Positions 24,989 to 35,246 of a DNA stretch of 64,000 bases are shown here, piece by piece. The number at the start of each line of letters is the position of its first letter. The stretch's first letter is position 1. Source of the DNA: Pseudomonas sp. 6D_7.1_Bac1 (GTDB taxonomy: Bacteria > Pseudomonadota > Gammaproteobacteria > Pseudomonadales > Pseudomonadaceae); assembly GCF_025465945.1 (NCBI RefSeq), contig NZ_JANLNW010000004.1, positions 59,002 to 123,001 on the forward strand, given 5' to 3'. Made by a program: the position numbers and the translations under genes. Below the pieces are notes generated by a model, which saw nothing but the letters and a program-made list of their open reading frames with translations, was not told where the DNA came from and ran no database searches.

Positions 24989-26977
24989 TCATTTCAAACA
25001 GCGCTCTACGAGTTCTGCGGCGCTGGTCACCGGGGCTGCGCAGGTGCGGTTTCGGCACACATAGGCGCTGGTTTGCCCCGCAAGAGCATGCCGGCCCACG
25101 CCGATGGGCACATCTTCGGCAAAGGCCAGGACACGTGCCGGCAGATAGCGGCGCTGCAGGCTCGCTACCAAGGCGCTGGCGGCGGAGCGTTCACCGGCGA
25201 TGACGATGCTGATCGGGCCACGCTGTACCCAGTCCTGCGCCGCCAGAAGATGGGCGAAGCCGAAAGGATTCTGGGCGGCTGCGGCGCGGTACATCGCCAA
25301 AACCTGCTCGGCACGCTCGCGGTAAAGCTCGCGGCCGGTGAGTTCAAAGAGTCGCAAGAAAGCGAACACGCAGGCCGAGGTTCCCGATGGCCAGGCACTG
25401 TCGTGCGGCGCCCGAGGTCTGTGCACCAGCATCTCGCCATCGCTGGGCGTGAAGTAGAGACCGTCCTCCCAGAACTTATCGAGGATCACCTCGACCAACT
25501 GTGTGGCGCGCTCGAAATAGCGTTGATCGAAGTCGCACTCGTAGAGATCGATCAAGGCGTTGGCTAGGAAGGCGTAGTCATCGAGGAAGCCTGGGACCTT
25601 GGCCGTGCCCTCCCGCCAAGCCCGGTACAGGCCACCCTCAGGGGTCAAGAGTCGGTCCAGAATGAAGTCGGTGGCGCGCCTCGCGGCGTCCAGGTGGGCT
25701 CGGGTTCCGGTCGCCTGCCAGGCGGCGCAAAGGCCCTGGATCATTAGCGCGTTCCAGCTGGTGAGGATGTTCTCGTCACGCCCCGGACGAATACGTTGGG
25801 CACGCGCCAGCAATAACGTGTCGCGCAGGCCCGCCAGTTGTACTTCCTGCGCCGCGTCCAGCGCGACTGCGCGATGCAGCACGGTGCTGCCATGCTCGAA
25901 GTTGCCGGCGGCGGTGACGCCGTAGGCCCGACAAGCCAGGGCGGCGTCCGGGTCGCCGAGCACGGCTTGCACCTCGGCGGGTGTCCACACATAGAACTTG
26001 CCTTCCTCACCCTCGCTGTCAGCATCCTCACTGGCGTAGAAACCGCCCTCAGGATGGGTCATGTCACGCAAGATGTAGTCGATCGTCTCCTCGAACACCC
26101 GTCGCCAGGCAGGCTTGCCGGTCTCGCGATAGGCGTCGGCATAGAGCTTCACGAGTTGGCCGTTGTCGTAGAGCATCTTTTCGAAATGCGGCACGGCCCA
26201 GCGCTCATCCACGCAGTAACGAGCAAACCCGCCGCCCAGGTGATCGTAGAGCCCTCCGGCTGCCATGTGATCGAGGGTCAGCTCCACAGAGCGCAACAGA
26301 TCCGGCTCGTGTAGACGCTGATAGAGGCGCAGGACGAGATCATGGCAGGCCGGGTTGGGAAACTTCGGTGCGTTACCCAGACCGCCGTGCACAGGGTCGG
26401 TGTTTCTGGCAAACAACCGAGCAGCGACGGTCGGTTGGTCTTGCTCCAGCGGTGTATCGCCCTCCAGCGTTGACGCCTCAATGGTGCGGTAGCCCTGGAG
26501 GAATTGTTCGACATTCAGCTGCAGCGTCGCGCGGTTGTTCTGCCAGGCGTCGCTCAAGCCGAGCAGGAGTTGAGTGAACCCAGGCCTGCCATAACCCTCC
26601 TGTGGTGGGAAATAGGTGCCGCCGAAGAACGGTTCGCGCTGCGCAGTCAGGAACACCGTTAGCGGCCAGCCACCCCCCTGCCCCATCATCTGCACGACTT
26701 TTTGATAAATCTCATCGAGGTCAGGCCGTTCCTGGCGGTCGACTTTGATGTTGATGAAGCGTTCGTTCATCAGGCGCGCGATCTGCGGGTTCTCGAACGA
26801 CTCGTGGGCCATCACGTGACACCAGTGACAGGCGGCATAACCCAGCGACAGGTGGATGGGCTTGTCCTCGTCGCGTGCGCGGCGAAACGCCTCCTCGCCC
26901 CAGGGATACCAATCGACAGGGTTCTCGGCGTGCTGCCGCAGATAGGGCGAAGTTTCTTTTGCGAGTCGATTGCTCAT
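24989..26977 (-). CDS. DUF255/YyaL thioredoxin-domain protein
   Basis: A 662-residue cytosolic protein of the YyaL/spermatogenesis-associated-20 family. The N-terminal thioredoxin-like domain has [13 protein letters not shown] and a CxxC-like site CHWC at 50-53, with [10 protein letters not shown] as the usual cis-Pro side loop. The remaining ~450 residues form an (alpha/alpha)6 barrel like glycoside hydrolase and epimerase folds. Length and motifs fit the family; its biochemical role is not settled. It lies just downstream of the suf genes on the same strand. Confidence 0.85.
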   Translation of the reverse strand: MSNRLAKETSPYLRQHAENPVDWYPWGEEAFRRARDEDKPIHLSLGYAACHWCHVMAHESFENPQIARLMNERFINIKVDRQERPDLDEIYQKVVQMMGQGGGWPLTVFLTAQREPFFGGTYFPPQEGYGRPGFTQLLLGLSDAWQNNRATLQLNVEQFLQGYRTIEASTLEGDTPLEQDQPTVAARLFARNTDPVHGGLGNAPKFPNPACHDLVLRLYQRLHEPDLLRSVELTLDHMAAGGLYDHLGGGFARYCVDERWAVPHFEKMLYDNGQLVKLYADAYRETGKPAWRRVFEETIDYILRDMTHPEGGFYASEDADSEGEEGKFYVWTPAEVQAVLGDPDAALACRAYGVTAAGNFEHGSTVLHRAVALDAAQEVQLAGLRDTLLLARAQRIRPGRDENILTSWNALMIQGLCAAWQATGTRAHLDAARRATDFILDRLLTPEGGLYRAWREGTAKVPGFLDDYAFLANALIDLYECDFDQRYFERATQLVEVILDKFWEDGLYFTPSDGEMLVHRPRAPHDSAWPSGTSACVFAFLRLFELTGRELYRERAEQVLAMYRAAAAQNPFGFAHLLAAQDWVQRGPISIVIAGERSAASALVASLQRRYLPARVLAFAEDVPIGVGRHALAGQTSAYVCRNRTCAAPVTSAAELVERCLK

Positions 26978-27001
26978 GGTTGGCTCCTCACACCGGGTTC
27001 C

Positions 27002-27850
27002 TCAGAGCAGCCCCAATTGCAGCCGGGCCGCATCGGACATGCGGCTTTGATCCCAGGGCGGTTCCCAGACAATCTCGACCTCGACCTCGCTGACTCCGGG
27101 AATGGTCTGGACCTTGGCGTGCGCCTCTTCCTTCAGCACATCGCCCATCCCGCAACCGGGCGCGGTCATGGACATCTTGATCTCGACTCGCTGGCTACCG
27201 TCGGCCAGCGACCGGGTTTGGCACTGGTAGATCAACCCGAGATCGACCACATTGACCGGAATTTCCGGGTCATAGACGGTACGCAGCACGTCGAGCACCT
27301 GCTGGATGTCGAACGCGCCGCTGACCGCCGGTTGCACGCTCGCCTGGGGCTGCGCTTGCTGGGGAGCATCCTGGCCCAGCGCATCGGCATCGCTGGCGGC
27401 GATCCGCGCCAGCCGGCCCCTGGAGATTTGAACCGTGAAGCTGCCACCGAGCGCCTGCGTCACCACCACATGCTCACCACGCCCCAACTGCAACCGCTCC
27501 CCTCCGGGAATCAGGGTCACCGCGCAGTCCCGCGTGAGCGCGATCGGTTGCAGATAACCCGGCTTATTCGGGTTATCGAAGTGGAAGCCGGCGCCGCGCA
27601 GGTCATACTCGAAATCGATGGACAGACCATCGGCTCGCCCTGCGCTCGCGGGATCGAGCAACAGCTTGATGCCGTCTGTTTCGACCGTGATATCACCTTC
27701 GGCACCGCGTTCGAAGAAAAACTCATGTGCGAAGTGCTCGTCGATCTTGAGCCGCACCCCACGCACGTGCCCATCTGCCAGAGCATCAAGCAAGACTCTT
27801 CGCGCCGAGTCGCTGAGGTGAATGCCGGGGATTGGTAATTTGGCTGCCAT
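27002..27850 (-). CDS. sufT: SufT-type Fe-S assembly protein fused to a cysteine-less A-type carrier domain
   Basis: 282 residues. Residues ~1-100 follow the HesB/IscA fold pattern (LSDSARRVLLDAL, EFFFERG, GFHFDNPN), but all three cluster-binding cysteines of A-type carriers are absent. Residues ~103-165 match the SufT N-terminal segment (LTRDCAVTLIPGGERLQL, VVTQALGGSFTVQI). Residues ~183-270 are a MIP18/DUF59 domain (VYDPEIPVNVVDLGLIY) with the conserved cysteine in TAPGCGMG. SufT helps mature Fe-S proteins. It follows sufU by 6 bases at the end of the suf operon. The fused domain may be purely structural. Confidence 0.8.
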   Translation of the reverse strand: MAAKLPIPGIHLSDSARRVLLDALADGHVRGVRLKIDEHFAHEFFFERGAEGDITVETDGIKLLLDPASAGRADGLSIDFEYDLRGAGFHFDNPNKPGYLQPIALTRDCAVTLIPGGERLQLGRGEHVVVTQALGGSFTVQISRGRLARIAASDADALGQDAPQQAQPQASVQPAVSGAFDIQQVLDVLRTVYDPEIPVNVVDLGLIYQCQTRSLADGSQRVEIKMSMTAPGCGMGDVLKEEAHAKVQTIPGVSEVEVEIVWEPPWDQSRMSDAARLQLGLL

Positions 27851-27856
27851 GGCTGA

Positions 27857-28315
27857 TTACTCCGTCGTGACCTGTGAGGCGCCGCCTTCGAGCGCACTGC
27901 GCAACGTGTGCCAGGCCAGGGTGGCGCACTTGACCCGCACGGGAAACTCCCATACCCCCGAAAGCACGGCGAGTTTGCCAAGTTCTGCGGGCTCCACCGG
28001 ATTGTTTGGCCCTTCAGTGAGCAGCGAATGCACACGGGCAAACAGTTCCAGCGCTTGCGCAGGCTTTTTCCCCTTGACTGCCAAGGTCATCAAAGAGGCC
28101 GAGGCCTGGGAAATGGCGCAGCCAGCCCCCTGAAAGCCGATGTCCGCGATCACGCCGTCCTCAAGCTTGATATAGACCCTGAGCTGATCGCCGCACAGCG
28201 GATTGAAGCCTTCCGCCGTACAGGTCGCCCCCTCGATCGGGCGGAAATTACGCGGCCGCTTACCGTGGTCGATGATCACGTCCTGGTAGAGGTCGCGCAG
28301 TTCATCGCCGCTCAT
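27857..28315 (-). CDS. sufU: SufU-type Fe-S scaffold / sulfur acceptor
   Basis: A 152-residue IscU-fold protein with the SufU pattern: GFNPLCGDQL (first Cys and Asp), GAGCAISQASASLM (second Cys), an insertion between these and the last cysteine, and VKCATLAWHTL (third Cys). SufU accepts sulfur from SufS, usually with zinc bound. It overlaps sufS by 4 bases. Presence of SufU rather than SufE makes this operon resemble those of Firmicutes and Actinobacteria rather than the enterobacterial type. Confidence 0.85.
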   Translation of the reverse strand: MSGDELRDLYQDVIIDHGKRPRNFRPIEGATCTAEGFNPLCGDQLRVYIKLEDGVIADIGFQGAGCAISQASASLMTLAVKGKKPAQALELFARVHSLLTEGPNNPVEPAELGKLAVLSGVWEFPVRVKCATLAWHTLRSALEGGASQVTTE

Positions 28316-29586
28316 CGAAACACCTCCTGAACCTTGGCCAGGCCGGCCACCAGCGCATCGATATCCTGCTCGGTGCTGTAGCAGCCGAGCGAGGCGCGAG
28401 CAGTCGCTGCCACACCGAAACGGTTCATCAAGGGTTGTGCGCAGTGGTGCCCGGTGCGAATCGCGACCCCCTCGCGGTCGAGGATGGTGCCGATATCGTG
28501 CGGGTGGATGCCGTCGAGGACAAACGAGAGGACACCGACCTTCTGCGCGGCGGTGCCGATCAGCCTGAGGCCGGGCACCGTCGCCAGCGCCTTCGTTGCG
28601 TAGGCCTGCACGGCCTGCTCGTGGGCAGCAACGGCCTCTGGCCCCAGTTCACCGAGAAAGTCGATCGCCGCGCCGAGGCCTATCGCACCGGCCATGTTCG
28701 GGGTCCCGGCTTCAAACTTGTAGGGTGGTTTGTTGTAGACGGTCTTCTCGAAGCTGACCGAGAGGATCATGTCGCCGCCCCCCTGGTAAGGCGGCATGCT
28801 TTCGAGTAGCTCGTGGCGACCGTAAAGCACGCCGATGCCGGTGGGACCGTACATCTTGTGACCCGACAAGGCGTAGAAATCGCAGCCCAGCGCTCGCACG
28901 TCGACCATAAGGTGCGGAGCTGCCTGAGCGCCGTCGACCAGCACGCGTACGCCCCTGGCGTGAGCGAATTCGACAATGCGCCGGATCGGGTTGATGGTGC
29001 CCAGCACATTTGAGACATGGGTGACAGCCACCAGTCGGGTCCTGGGCCCGATCAGCCGCTCCAGCTCATCGAGCTGGAGTTCGCCAGCGTCATTAATGGG
29101 GGCTACCCGCAACCGGGCGCCAGTCTGTTCGCAGAGCATCTGCCAAGGCACGATATTGGAGTGGTGCTCCATGGCAGTGATCAACACCTCGTCGCCCGCT
29201 CGAACCTGAGTCTTGCCATAGGTTTGCGCCACGAGATTGATCGCTTCGGTCGTGCCGCGGACGAAGACGATCTCTTCGATATGCTCGGCATTGAGGAAGC
29301 CCTGGACCTTGGCCCGAGCTTTCTCGTACTCCTCGGTGGCGCGCACCGAGAGGTAGTGCACGCCACGGTGCACGTTGGCGTTTTCTTTCAAGAAGAAATG
29401 CGACATGGCATCGATGACCGCCTGCGGTTTCTGGCTGGTCGCGGCGCTGTCGAGGTAAATCAGCGGTTTACCGTAGATTGTCTCCGCGAGGATCGGGAAC
29501 GCCTGGCGCACGCGCTCGACGTCATAGACTGGCGTAAGGTCGAGCTGTTCAGGTAGTGCCCGAAGGCTGTTTTCGAGGTCACTCAT
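28312..29586 (-). CDS. sufS: SufS cysteine desulfurase
   Basis: A 424-residue PLP enzyme that takes sulfur from cysteine for Fe-S cluster assembly. Group II desulfurase landmarks are YLDSAATSQKP near residue 45, the PLP lysine in LSGHKMYGPTG, and the persulfide cysteine in the TGHHCAQPLM loop near the C-terminus. It overlaps sufD and sufU by 4 bases each, so translation is tightly coupled. Full family length with no missing residues noted. Confidence 0.9.
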   Translation of the reverse strand: MSDLENSLRALPEQLDLTPVYDVERVRQAFPILAETIYGKPLIYLDSAATSQKPQAVIDAMSHFFLKENANVHRGVHYLSVRATEEYEKARAKVQGFLNAEHIEEIVFVRGTTEAINLVAQTYGKTQVRAGDEVLITAMEHHSNIVPWQMLCEQTGARLRVAPINDAGELQLDELERLIGPRTRLVAVTHVSNVLGTINPIRRIVEFAHARGVRVLVDGAQAAPHLMVDVRALGCDFYALSGHKMYGPTGIGVLYGRHELLESMPPYQGGGDMILSVSFEKTVYNKPPYKFEAGTPNMAGAIGLGAAIDFLGELGPEAVAAHEQAVQAYATKALATVPGLRLIGTAAQKVGVLSFVLDGIHPHDIGTILDREGVAIRTGHHCAQPLMNRFGVAATARASLGCYSTEQDIDALVAGLAKVQEVFR

Positions 29587-30893
29587 GCCAACACCTCCTG
29601 GCCCCGTAACTGCGCGGTGGCCAGCCGTTCCACATGCTCGCGCAGCGGCTTCAACTGGATGAGTTCGAGCATCTCGCTGACGAACGCAACGGTCAGCACG
29701 GACCGCGCCATCGCCAGCGGAATCCCTCGCGAGCGCAGGTAGAAAACAGCCTGCTCATCCAGCTGGCCAACCGCGGCACCGTGAGCGCATTTGACGTCAT
29801 CGGCGAAGATCTCAAGCCGTGGCTGGGTGTTGACCTGGGCCGACGTCGACAACAACAGATTCTTGTTGGTCTGGCTGGCATCGGTCTTCATTGCATGTGG
29901 GCGCACGATGATCCGCCCGTCAAAGATTCCATGCCCATGATCATCGATCACACCCTTGTAGAGCTCGCGGCTGGTGCAGCGCGGTGCCTGGTGCTCGATG
30001 GTCGTCTGGTTGTCCAGGTGCTGCTCGCCTCGGGGCAGGTACAAACCGTTCAGCGCGATCGCAGCACCTGGCCCCTCGAGCACGACCCGCACCTCCTGGC
30101 GTGCCAGCGCCGCGCCCAGTGCAAACGAGTGCGCAGTAAAGTGGCTGCCCTGAGCCTGGCGCACGCTGAGCAGCGCGACATGGAATGCCGACGTGCTTTC
30201 GTTCTGCACCGTGTAATGTTCGAGTACAGCGTCCGCTTCGAGTACCACCTCGCTGACGGCATTGCTGAGGTAAACCTCGCCTTCACTGCCGACGTGGCTT
30301 TCCACCAGGATCGCTCGGCTTCCTTCGCCCACCTGCACCATCGTGTGCGGATGGGATACCCGCGGCGTGGCGCCCGGGTCCGAGAAGAACACCAGGTGGA
30401 TCGGTGCTTCGACCGTTGTGTGGGCGGGTATCCGCACCAGCGCCCCGTCCTCGGCGAGTGCCGCATTGAGCGCCGTAAAGGCCTGCGGCTGCGAGCGGAA
30501 CGCCTGCGCAAACACGGATTCGAGCGACCCGCGGTCGGCCCGCAGCAGCGGCGCGAAATGGGTGACTTGTGTGCCTGGAGGTAGCCACTCAAGTACCGAG
30601 AGCTCGGGGTCAAAAAAGCCATTGACGAAAACCAGTCGCGGGCCGCCATAGTCGCCGACCAGCCGCTCGACGCTGGCAATGGACGGGTACCGGCTCTCGG
30701 CCGGCTGGAAAGCGGTCTCGAGGATGGGCGCGACTCGTGTGTATTTCCAGGACTCGTCCTTGGCCGTGGGAAAGCCTTGTTCGGCCACCCACTGGAACGC
30801 TGCATAGCGCAATGCTTGCAACCAGGCAGGATGCCGGGCGTCGACCTCGGGCTTGAGCCGGGCGAGGAAGGCTACGCTCGCCGCGGTGTTCAT
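29583..30893 (-). CDS. sufD: SufD subunit of the SufBCD scaffold
   Basis: A 436-residue protein with the SufBD beta-helix core, including [19 protein letters not shown] and the conserved C-terminal [26 protein letters not shown]. SufD pairs with SufB and SufC to build clusters. It overlaps sufC by 4 bases upstream and sufS by 4 downstream, keeping the gene order sufB-C-D-S-U. Confidence 0.9.
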   Translation of the reverse strand: MNTAASVAFLARLKPEVDARHPAWLQALRYAAFQWVAEQGFPTAKDESWKYTRVAPILETAFQPAESRYPSIASVERLVGDYGGPRLVFVNGFFDPELSVLEWLPPGTQVTHFAPLLRADRGSLESVFAQAFRSQPQAFTALNAALAEDGALVRIPAHTTVEAPIHLVFFSDPGATPRVSHPHTMVQVGEGSRAILVESHVGSEGEVYLSNAVSEVVLEADAVLEHYTVQNESTSAFHVALLSVRQAQGSHFTAHSFALGAALARQEVRVVLEGPGAAIALNGLYLPRGEQHLDNQTTIEHQAPRCTSRELYKGVIDDHGHGIFDGRIIVRPHAMKTDASQTNKNLLLSTSAQVNTQPRLEIFADDVKCAHGAAVGQLDEQAVFYLRSRGIPLAMARSVLTVAFVSEMLELIQLKPLREHVERLATAQLRGQEVLA

Positions 30894-31654
30894 GACTCGG
30901 CTCCGGGTACTGGCGTGGCCTGTTCAAAGCTGGCATAGCCGTGCTTTTCCAGCTCGACGGCCAGCTCCTTACCGCCGGACTGCACAATCCGGCCGTTGGC
31001 CATGACGTGGACGCGATCCGGGACAATGTAGTCGAGCAGTCGCTGGTAGTGTGTGATGACCAGTAGCGCACGATCCTTGCTCCGCAGCGCGTTGACGCCT
31101 GCCGCGACGATCCGCAGCGCGTCTATGTCGAGCCCCGAGTCGCTCTCGTCGAGGATCGCCAGCCTGGGCTCCAGAATCGCCATCTGGAAAATCTCGTTGC
31201 GCTTCTTTTCGCCACCCGAGAAGTCCACGTTGACGGAGCGGTTCATGAAGCTCTGGTCCATCTCCACCAGCGCCATGCGCTCCTTGGCAAGTGTCAGAAA
31301 ATCCAGCGCGTCGAGTTCTTCGAGCCCACGCTGCTTGCGCACAGCGTTGAGCGCCGTGCGCAGGAAATACAGATTGCCGACACCGGGGAGCTCGACCGGG
31401 TACTGGAACGCGAGGAAGATCCCGGCAACCGCGCGCGCTTCGGCCGGCATGGCGAGCAGGTCCTGGCCTTCGTAGAGCACCTCGCCGCTGACCTCGTAGG
31501 TGTCGAGGCCCGCCAGCACCTGGGCCAGCGTGCTTTTGCCGGAGCCGTTCGGCCCCATGATCGCGTGCACCTCGCCCGCTTCAATACGCAGCGTGATGCC
31601 CCGCAGAATCTCACGGCCTTCGACACTGGCGTGCAGATCATTGATCTCGAGCAT
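30890..31654 (-). CDS. sufC: SufC ATPase of the SufBCD complex
   Basis: A 254-residue ABC-type ATPase: Walker [10 protein letters not shown] near residue 36, signature [10 protein letters not shown] near 150, Walker [14 protein letters not shown] near 170. SufC drives conformational change in SufBD during cluster assembly. The start at 31654 is chosen because GGGAGC precedes it and homology begins there; the frame continues 9 codons upstream into the end of sufB. It overlaps sufD by 4 bases. Confidence 0.9.
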   Translation of the reverse strand: MLEINDLHASVEGREILRGITLRIEAGEVHAIMGPNGSGKSTLAQVLAGLDTYEVSGEVLYEGQDLLAMPAEARAVAGIFLAFQYPVELPGVGNLYFLRTALNAVRKQRGLEELDALDFLTLAKERMALVEMDQSFMNRSVNVDFSGGEKKRNEIFQMAILEPRLAILDESDSGLDIDALRIVAAGVNALRSKDRALLVITHYQRLLDYIVPDRVHVMANGRIVQSGGKELAVELEKHGYASFEQATPVPGAES

Positions 31655-31670
31655 GCTCCCACCCCGGGCC

Positions 31671-33119
31671 TCAGCCCACACAACCCTCCAGGCTCACACC
31701 CAGCAGTTTCTGGGCTTCCACTGCGAACTCCATCGGCAGTTCCTTGAGCACCTCGCGGCAGAAGCCATTGACGATCATCGGCACCGCGTCCTCGGCGCTT
31801 ATGCCGCGCTGCCGGCAGTAGAAGAGCTGCTCATCACTGATCTTCGAGGTGGAGGCCTCATGCTCGACCTGGGCGCTCGGGTTCTTCACATCGATATAGG
31901 GGAAGGTGTGCGCGCCACACTGGCTGCCCAGCAGCAGGGAGTCGCACTGCGTATGGTTGCGGGCACCCGTCGCGGCCTTCTGGATCTTCACCAGGCCACG
32001 GTAGGTGTTCTGTCCATGGCCGGCGGAAATGCCCTTGGAGAGAATGGTGCTACGCGTATGCCGGCCGATGTGGATCATCTTGGTGCCGGTGTCTGCCTGC
32101 TGGTGATTGGCCGTCAGGGCGACCGAGTAGAACTCGCCGACCGAATAGTCGCCCTGGAGAATCACCCCTGGATACTTCCAGGTGATCGCGGAGCCGGTTT
32201 CGACCTGGGTCCAGGAAATCTTCGAGTGCGCGCCGGCGCACTTGCCGCGTTTGGTCACGAAGTTGAAGATCCCGCCGCGCCCTTGAGCATCGCCCGGGTA
32301 CCAGTTCTGCACCGTGGCGTACTTGATCCGGGCGTTATCCAGCGCGACCAGCTCGACCACCGCCGCGTGCAGTTGGTTATTGTCGCGCATCGGTGCGGTG
32401 CAGCCTTCGAGGTAGCTCACGTAGGCGCCCTCCTCTGCAACGATCAGCGTGCGCTCGAACTGGCCGGTATCCGCGGCGTTGATGCGGAAATAGGTCGACA
32501 GCTCCATTGGGCAGCGCACGCCCTTGGGCACGTAGCAGAAAGAGCCGTCGGAAAACACCGCCGAATTCAGTGTGGCGAAAAAGTTGTCGCTGTAGGGCAC
32601 GACCGACCCCAGGTATTTGCGCACCAGTTCCGGATGATTTTGCACCGCTTCGGAGAAGGAGCAGAAGATCACGCCAACTTCGGCGAGTTTGTGCTTGAAG
32701 GTGGTCGCCACCGAGACCGAATCGACCACGGCATCCACCGCAACTCCGGTCAGGCGCTCCTGTTCGGCGAGCGAGATGCCAAGCTTGCCAAACATCTCGC
32801 GCAGCTCGGGATCGACCTCGTCAAGACTATTGGGCCCCGGCGTTTTCGGCTTGGGTGCCGAGTAATAGATGATGTCCTGGTAGTCGATGGGATCAAAGTG
32901 GACGTTCTGCCAGGTGGGCTCGCGCATCGTCAGCCAGTGGCGATACGCCTTCAGGCGCCAGTCCAGCAACCACTGCGGTTCGCTCTTCTTCGCCGAGATC
33001 AGGCGGATGAGGTCTTCATTGAGCCCGCGCGGGGCCGCGTCGCTCTCAAGATCAGAGACAAAGCCGTACTTGTAGGCGCGATTGCTGAGCTCGCGGATCC
33101 TGGCATTGTCGGTACTCAT
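31671..33119 (-). CDS. sufB: SufB subunit of the SufBCD scaffold
   Basis: A 482-residue scaffold subunit with the canonical motifs [40 protein letters not shown] and the C-terminal [35 protein letters not shown] lies upstream of the ATG. It is the first suf gene; no iscR-like or sufR regulator precedes it. The Rieske ferredoxin 89 bases upstream on the same strand may share its transcript. Confidence 0.9.
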   Translation of the reverse strand: MSTDNARIRELSNRAYKYGFVSDLESDAAPRGLNEDLIRLISAKKSEPQWLLDWRLKAYRHWLTMREPTWQNVHFDPIDYQDIIYYSAPKPKTPGPNSLDEVDPELREMFGKLGISLAEQERLTGVAVDAVVDSVSVATTFKHKLAEVGVIFCSFSEAVQNHPELVRKYLGSVVPYSDNFFATLNSAVFSDGSFCYVPKGVRCPMELSTYFRINAADTGQFERTLIVAEEGAYVSYLEGCTAPMRDNNQLHAAVVELVALDNARIKYATVQNWYPGDAQGRGGIFNFVTKRGKCAGAHSKISWTQVETGSAITWKYPGVILQGDYSVGEFYSVALTANHQQADTGTKMIHIGRHTRSTILSKGISAGHGQNTYRGLVKIQKAATGARNHTQCDSLLLGSQCGAHTFPYIDVKNPSAQVEHEASTSKISDEQLFYCRQRGISAEDAVPMIVNGFCREVLKELPMEFAVEAQKLLGVSLEGCVG

Positions 33120-33161
33120 CGCTGATGCCTCCTGCTGTTGGCAGGACGATGTGATCGTTTA

Positions 33162-33188
33162 ACTATACTCCTTCCCTATCGCTTGCAA
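33162..33188 (-). promoter_or_regulatory. possible promoter before sufB
   Basis: On the minus strand TTGCAA (33188-33183) and TATAGT (33167-33162) resemble -35 and -10 boxes, about 40 bases upstream of sufB. The spacer is only 15 bases, shorter than optimal. I see no IscR-type or Fur-type operator here. Confidence 0.3.
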
Positions 33189-33208
33189 CTCGAGCTCATC
33201 CTTAGCGT

Positions 33209-33526
33209 TCAAACATCCGACGACTGCCGCAACAGAATGTCGTTGCCGTCCACCCGCACCTCGAATTGCTCGACTCGATAAGCCGGTTCTGTGAGGCATT
33301 CACCGCTGGTCACGTCGAACTCGTAGGCGTGAACCGGGCAAATCACCACGTTGTCGCAGAGTATTCCTTCGCCCAGCGGCCCGTCTTCGTGCGGGCAGGT
33401 GTTGTGGATGGCGAAATACTCGCCGTCCACATTGAACAGCGCGACGGGCGTTCCCCCAAGGTTCACGGTCTTGCCGTTTCCCGGTTCGATATCGCCTACG
33501 CAGGCGACCTTGACGAATTCACTCAT
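33209..33526 (-). CDS. Rieske-type non-haem ferredoxin
   Basis: A 105-residue small [2Fe-2S] protein of the NirD/BphF-like ferredoxin group, with the two binding loops CPH at 44-46 and CPVH at 63-66. The start at 33526 has GGAG upstream, and homology begins there; a longer frame reaching 33664 reads through the REP element and is not credible. It is co-directional with sufB 89 bases downstream, so it could be an electron donor for, or a client of, the suf system. Confidence 0.85.
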   Translation of the reverse strand: MSEFVKVACVGDIEPGNGKTVNLGGTPVALFNVDGEYFAIHNTCPHEDGPLGEGILCDNVVICPVHAYEFDVTSGECLTEPAYRVEQFEVRVDGNDILLRQSSDV

Positions 33527-33571
33527 GGTGTCACTCCAGGAGGCATAAGAGATTCCGGGTGTAACGCATAC

Positions 33572-33706
33572 TCGTAGCAGCTGCCGAAGGCTGCGTTCGA
33601 ATGCGAAGCGGTCGTAAATCCTGCCTCCTCGGTCGATCTGGAAGTCCGCATCGCATGATTTCACGACCGCTTCGCGGCCGAACGCAGGCTTCGCCAGCTG
33701 CTACAG
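33572..33706. repeat. inverted pair of REP elements (REPIN-like)
   Basis: The left half reads GTAGCAGCTGCCGAAGGCTG and then CGTTCGAATGCGAAGCGGTCG. The right half is its near inverse complement, CGACCGCTTCGCGGCCGAACGC followed by CTTCGCCAGCTGCTACAG. Such doublets are typical of Pseudomonas intergenic regions and are moved by RAYT transposases. This family differs from the GCGAGCCTGCTCGCGA type found at 49.2 and 53.5 kb. Confidence 0.85.
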
Positions 33707-33865
33707 ATTGCGTACTGACTTAACTGACTGACATTTCTTGATAGTTATTTTAGCTTCTGGATCTGCTGCTGATTCGTCGGGTCTCGCCCGCCAAGACTTG
33801 TTTACAGCAGCAGTAGGCTACGCTTTCAGCAGCTCATTGCTCATATTTCGCGCAGGACTGACGTG

Positions 33866-35239
33866 ATGACCGAGCCCCTCCTCAGCTTCGAAGCACTCAA
33901 ACGCGCCGCGGCCAGCGGTGAGATCGATACCGTGCTGGTCTGCATGGTTGATATGCAGGGACGACTGGTGGGCAAGCGATTCCAGGTCGAGTTTTTCATC
34001 GACAGCGGCCATGAAGAGACCCACTGCTGCAATTACCTGCTGGCCGACGACATCGACATGGAGCCGGTGCCGGGTTACGCCGCGGCCAGCTGGAGCAAAG
34101 GCTATGGCGATTTTGTGCTCAAACCCGACATGGCCACATTGCGGCGCGTGCCGTGGCTGGAATGTACGGCGCTGGTGCTCTGCGACGTGCTCGATCATCA
34201 CCACAGAAAGGATCTGCCCCACAGCCCACGGGCAATCCTGAAAAAACAGGTCGAACGACTGCACGAGCGCGGTTACAGCGCCATGTTCGCCTCTGAGCTG
34301 GAGTTCTACCTGTTCGATGAGAGTTACGCGGCCATCCACGAACGCAACTACCACAAGCCGAAAACAGCCGGCCACTACATCGAGGATTACAACATCCTGC
34401 AGACCACCCGCGAAGAGCCGGTGCTGCGGGCGATTCGCAAACATCTGCAGGCATCGGGAATTCCCGTGGAAAACTCCAAGGGTGAATGGGGGCCGGGCCA
34501 GGAAGAGATCAACATCCGTTATGCCGATGCCCTGACCATGGCCGACCACCACGTCATCATCAAGCACGCCTGCAAAGAGATCGCGCAACTGCAAGGCAAG
34601 GCGATCACGTTCATGGCCAAGTGGCGCTATGACGCCGCCGGTTCCAGCAGCCATATCCACAATTCGTTGTGGGACAAAAATGCCAAAAAGCCGCTGTTTT
34701 TCGACCCAAAGGCCGAATTTGGCATGTCGAAATTGATGCGTTCCTGGGTGGCCGGGCAGCTCAAATACGCCAATGACATCACCTGTTTTCTCGCGCCCTA
34801 CATCAATTCATACAAGCGCTTTCAGGCCGGCACCTTCGCGCCGACGCGGGCGGTGTGGAGTCGGGACAATCGCACCGCGGGCTTTCGGTTGTGCGCAGAA
34901 GGCAGCAAAGCCATCCGCATCGAATGTCGCATCGGCGGCGCTGACCTCAATCCCTACCTGGCCTTCGCCGCCCTGATCGCCGCGGGCCTGGCCGGTATCG
35001 ACGAAAAGCTCAGCCTGGCGCCCCCCTTCGAGGGCGATGCCTACCTCGACGAGCACTTGCCTGAAGTCTCGAAGACCCTGCGCGAGGCCTGCGCCGCGCT
35101 CCGGGTCTCGACTATGTTGCGTGAGGCGTTCGGCGATGAGGTGATTGACCACTACGTGCACACCGCCGACTGGGAGCAGAAAGAGTACGACCGACGGATA
35201 ACCGACTGGGAACTGCAGCGCGGCTTTGAGCGCTATTGA
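33866..35239 (+). CDS. glutamine synthetase-family enzyme (gamma-glutamyl-amide ligase type)
   Basis: A ~457-residue member of the GlnA superfamily, shorter at the N-terminus than housekeeping glutamine synthetase. It shows the ATP/metal segments SELEFYLF and GEWGPGQEEINI, the histidine strand SSSHIHNSLWDK, and the RIECRIGGADLNPYLAFAALIAAGL C-terminal signature. In Pseudomonas such proteins glutamylate amines such as putrescine or ethanolamine. It precedes aldehyde dehydrogenase and iron alcohol dehydrogenase genes in one operon, suggesting amine or alcohol breakdown. The ATG at 33866 is preferred over a GTG at 33863. Confidence 0.85.
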   Translation: MTEPLLSFEALKRAAASGEIDTVLVCMVDMQGRLVGKRFQVEFFIDSGHEETHCCNYLLADDIDMEPVPGYAAASWSKGYGDFVLKPDMATLRRVPWLECTALVLCDVLDHHHRKDLPHSPRAILKKQVERLHERGYSAMFASELEFYLFDESYAAIHERNYHKPKTAGHYIEDYNILQTTREEPVLRAIRKHLQASGIPVENSKGEWGPGQEEINIRYADALTMADHHVIIKHACKEIAQLQGKAITFMAKWRYDAAGSSSHIHNSLWDKNAKKPLFFDPKAEFGMSKLMRSWVAGQLKYANDITCFLAPYINSYKRFQAGTFAPTRAVWSRDNRTAGFRLCAEGSKAIRIECRIGGADLNPYLAFAALIAAGLAGIDEKLSLAPPFEGDAYLDEHLPEVSKTLREACAALRVSTMLREAFGDEVIDHYVHTADWEQKEYDRRITDWELQRGFERY

Positions 35240-35246
35240 GACCACC

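Noticed and set aside
31500..33125. 541-codon open frame on the plus strand
   Set aside because: Antisense to sufC and sufB, which are certain. The length reflects GC bias, with no ribosome site or recognisable fold.
33527..33664. N-terminal extension of the Rieske ferredoxin
   Set aside because: The extra 46 residues are translated from the REP element; the internal ATG at 33526 has a good ribosome site and begins the conserved domain.
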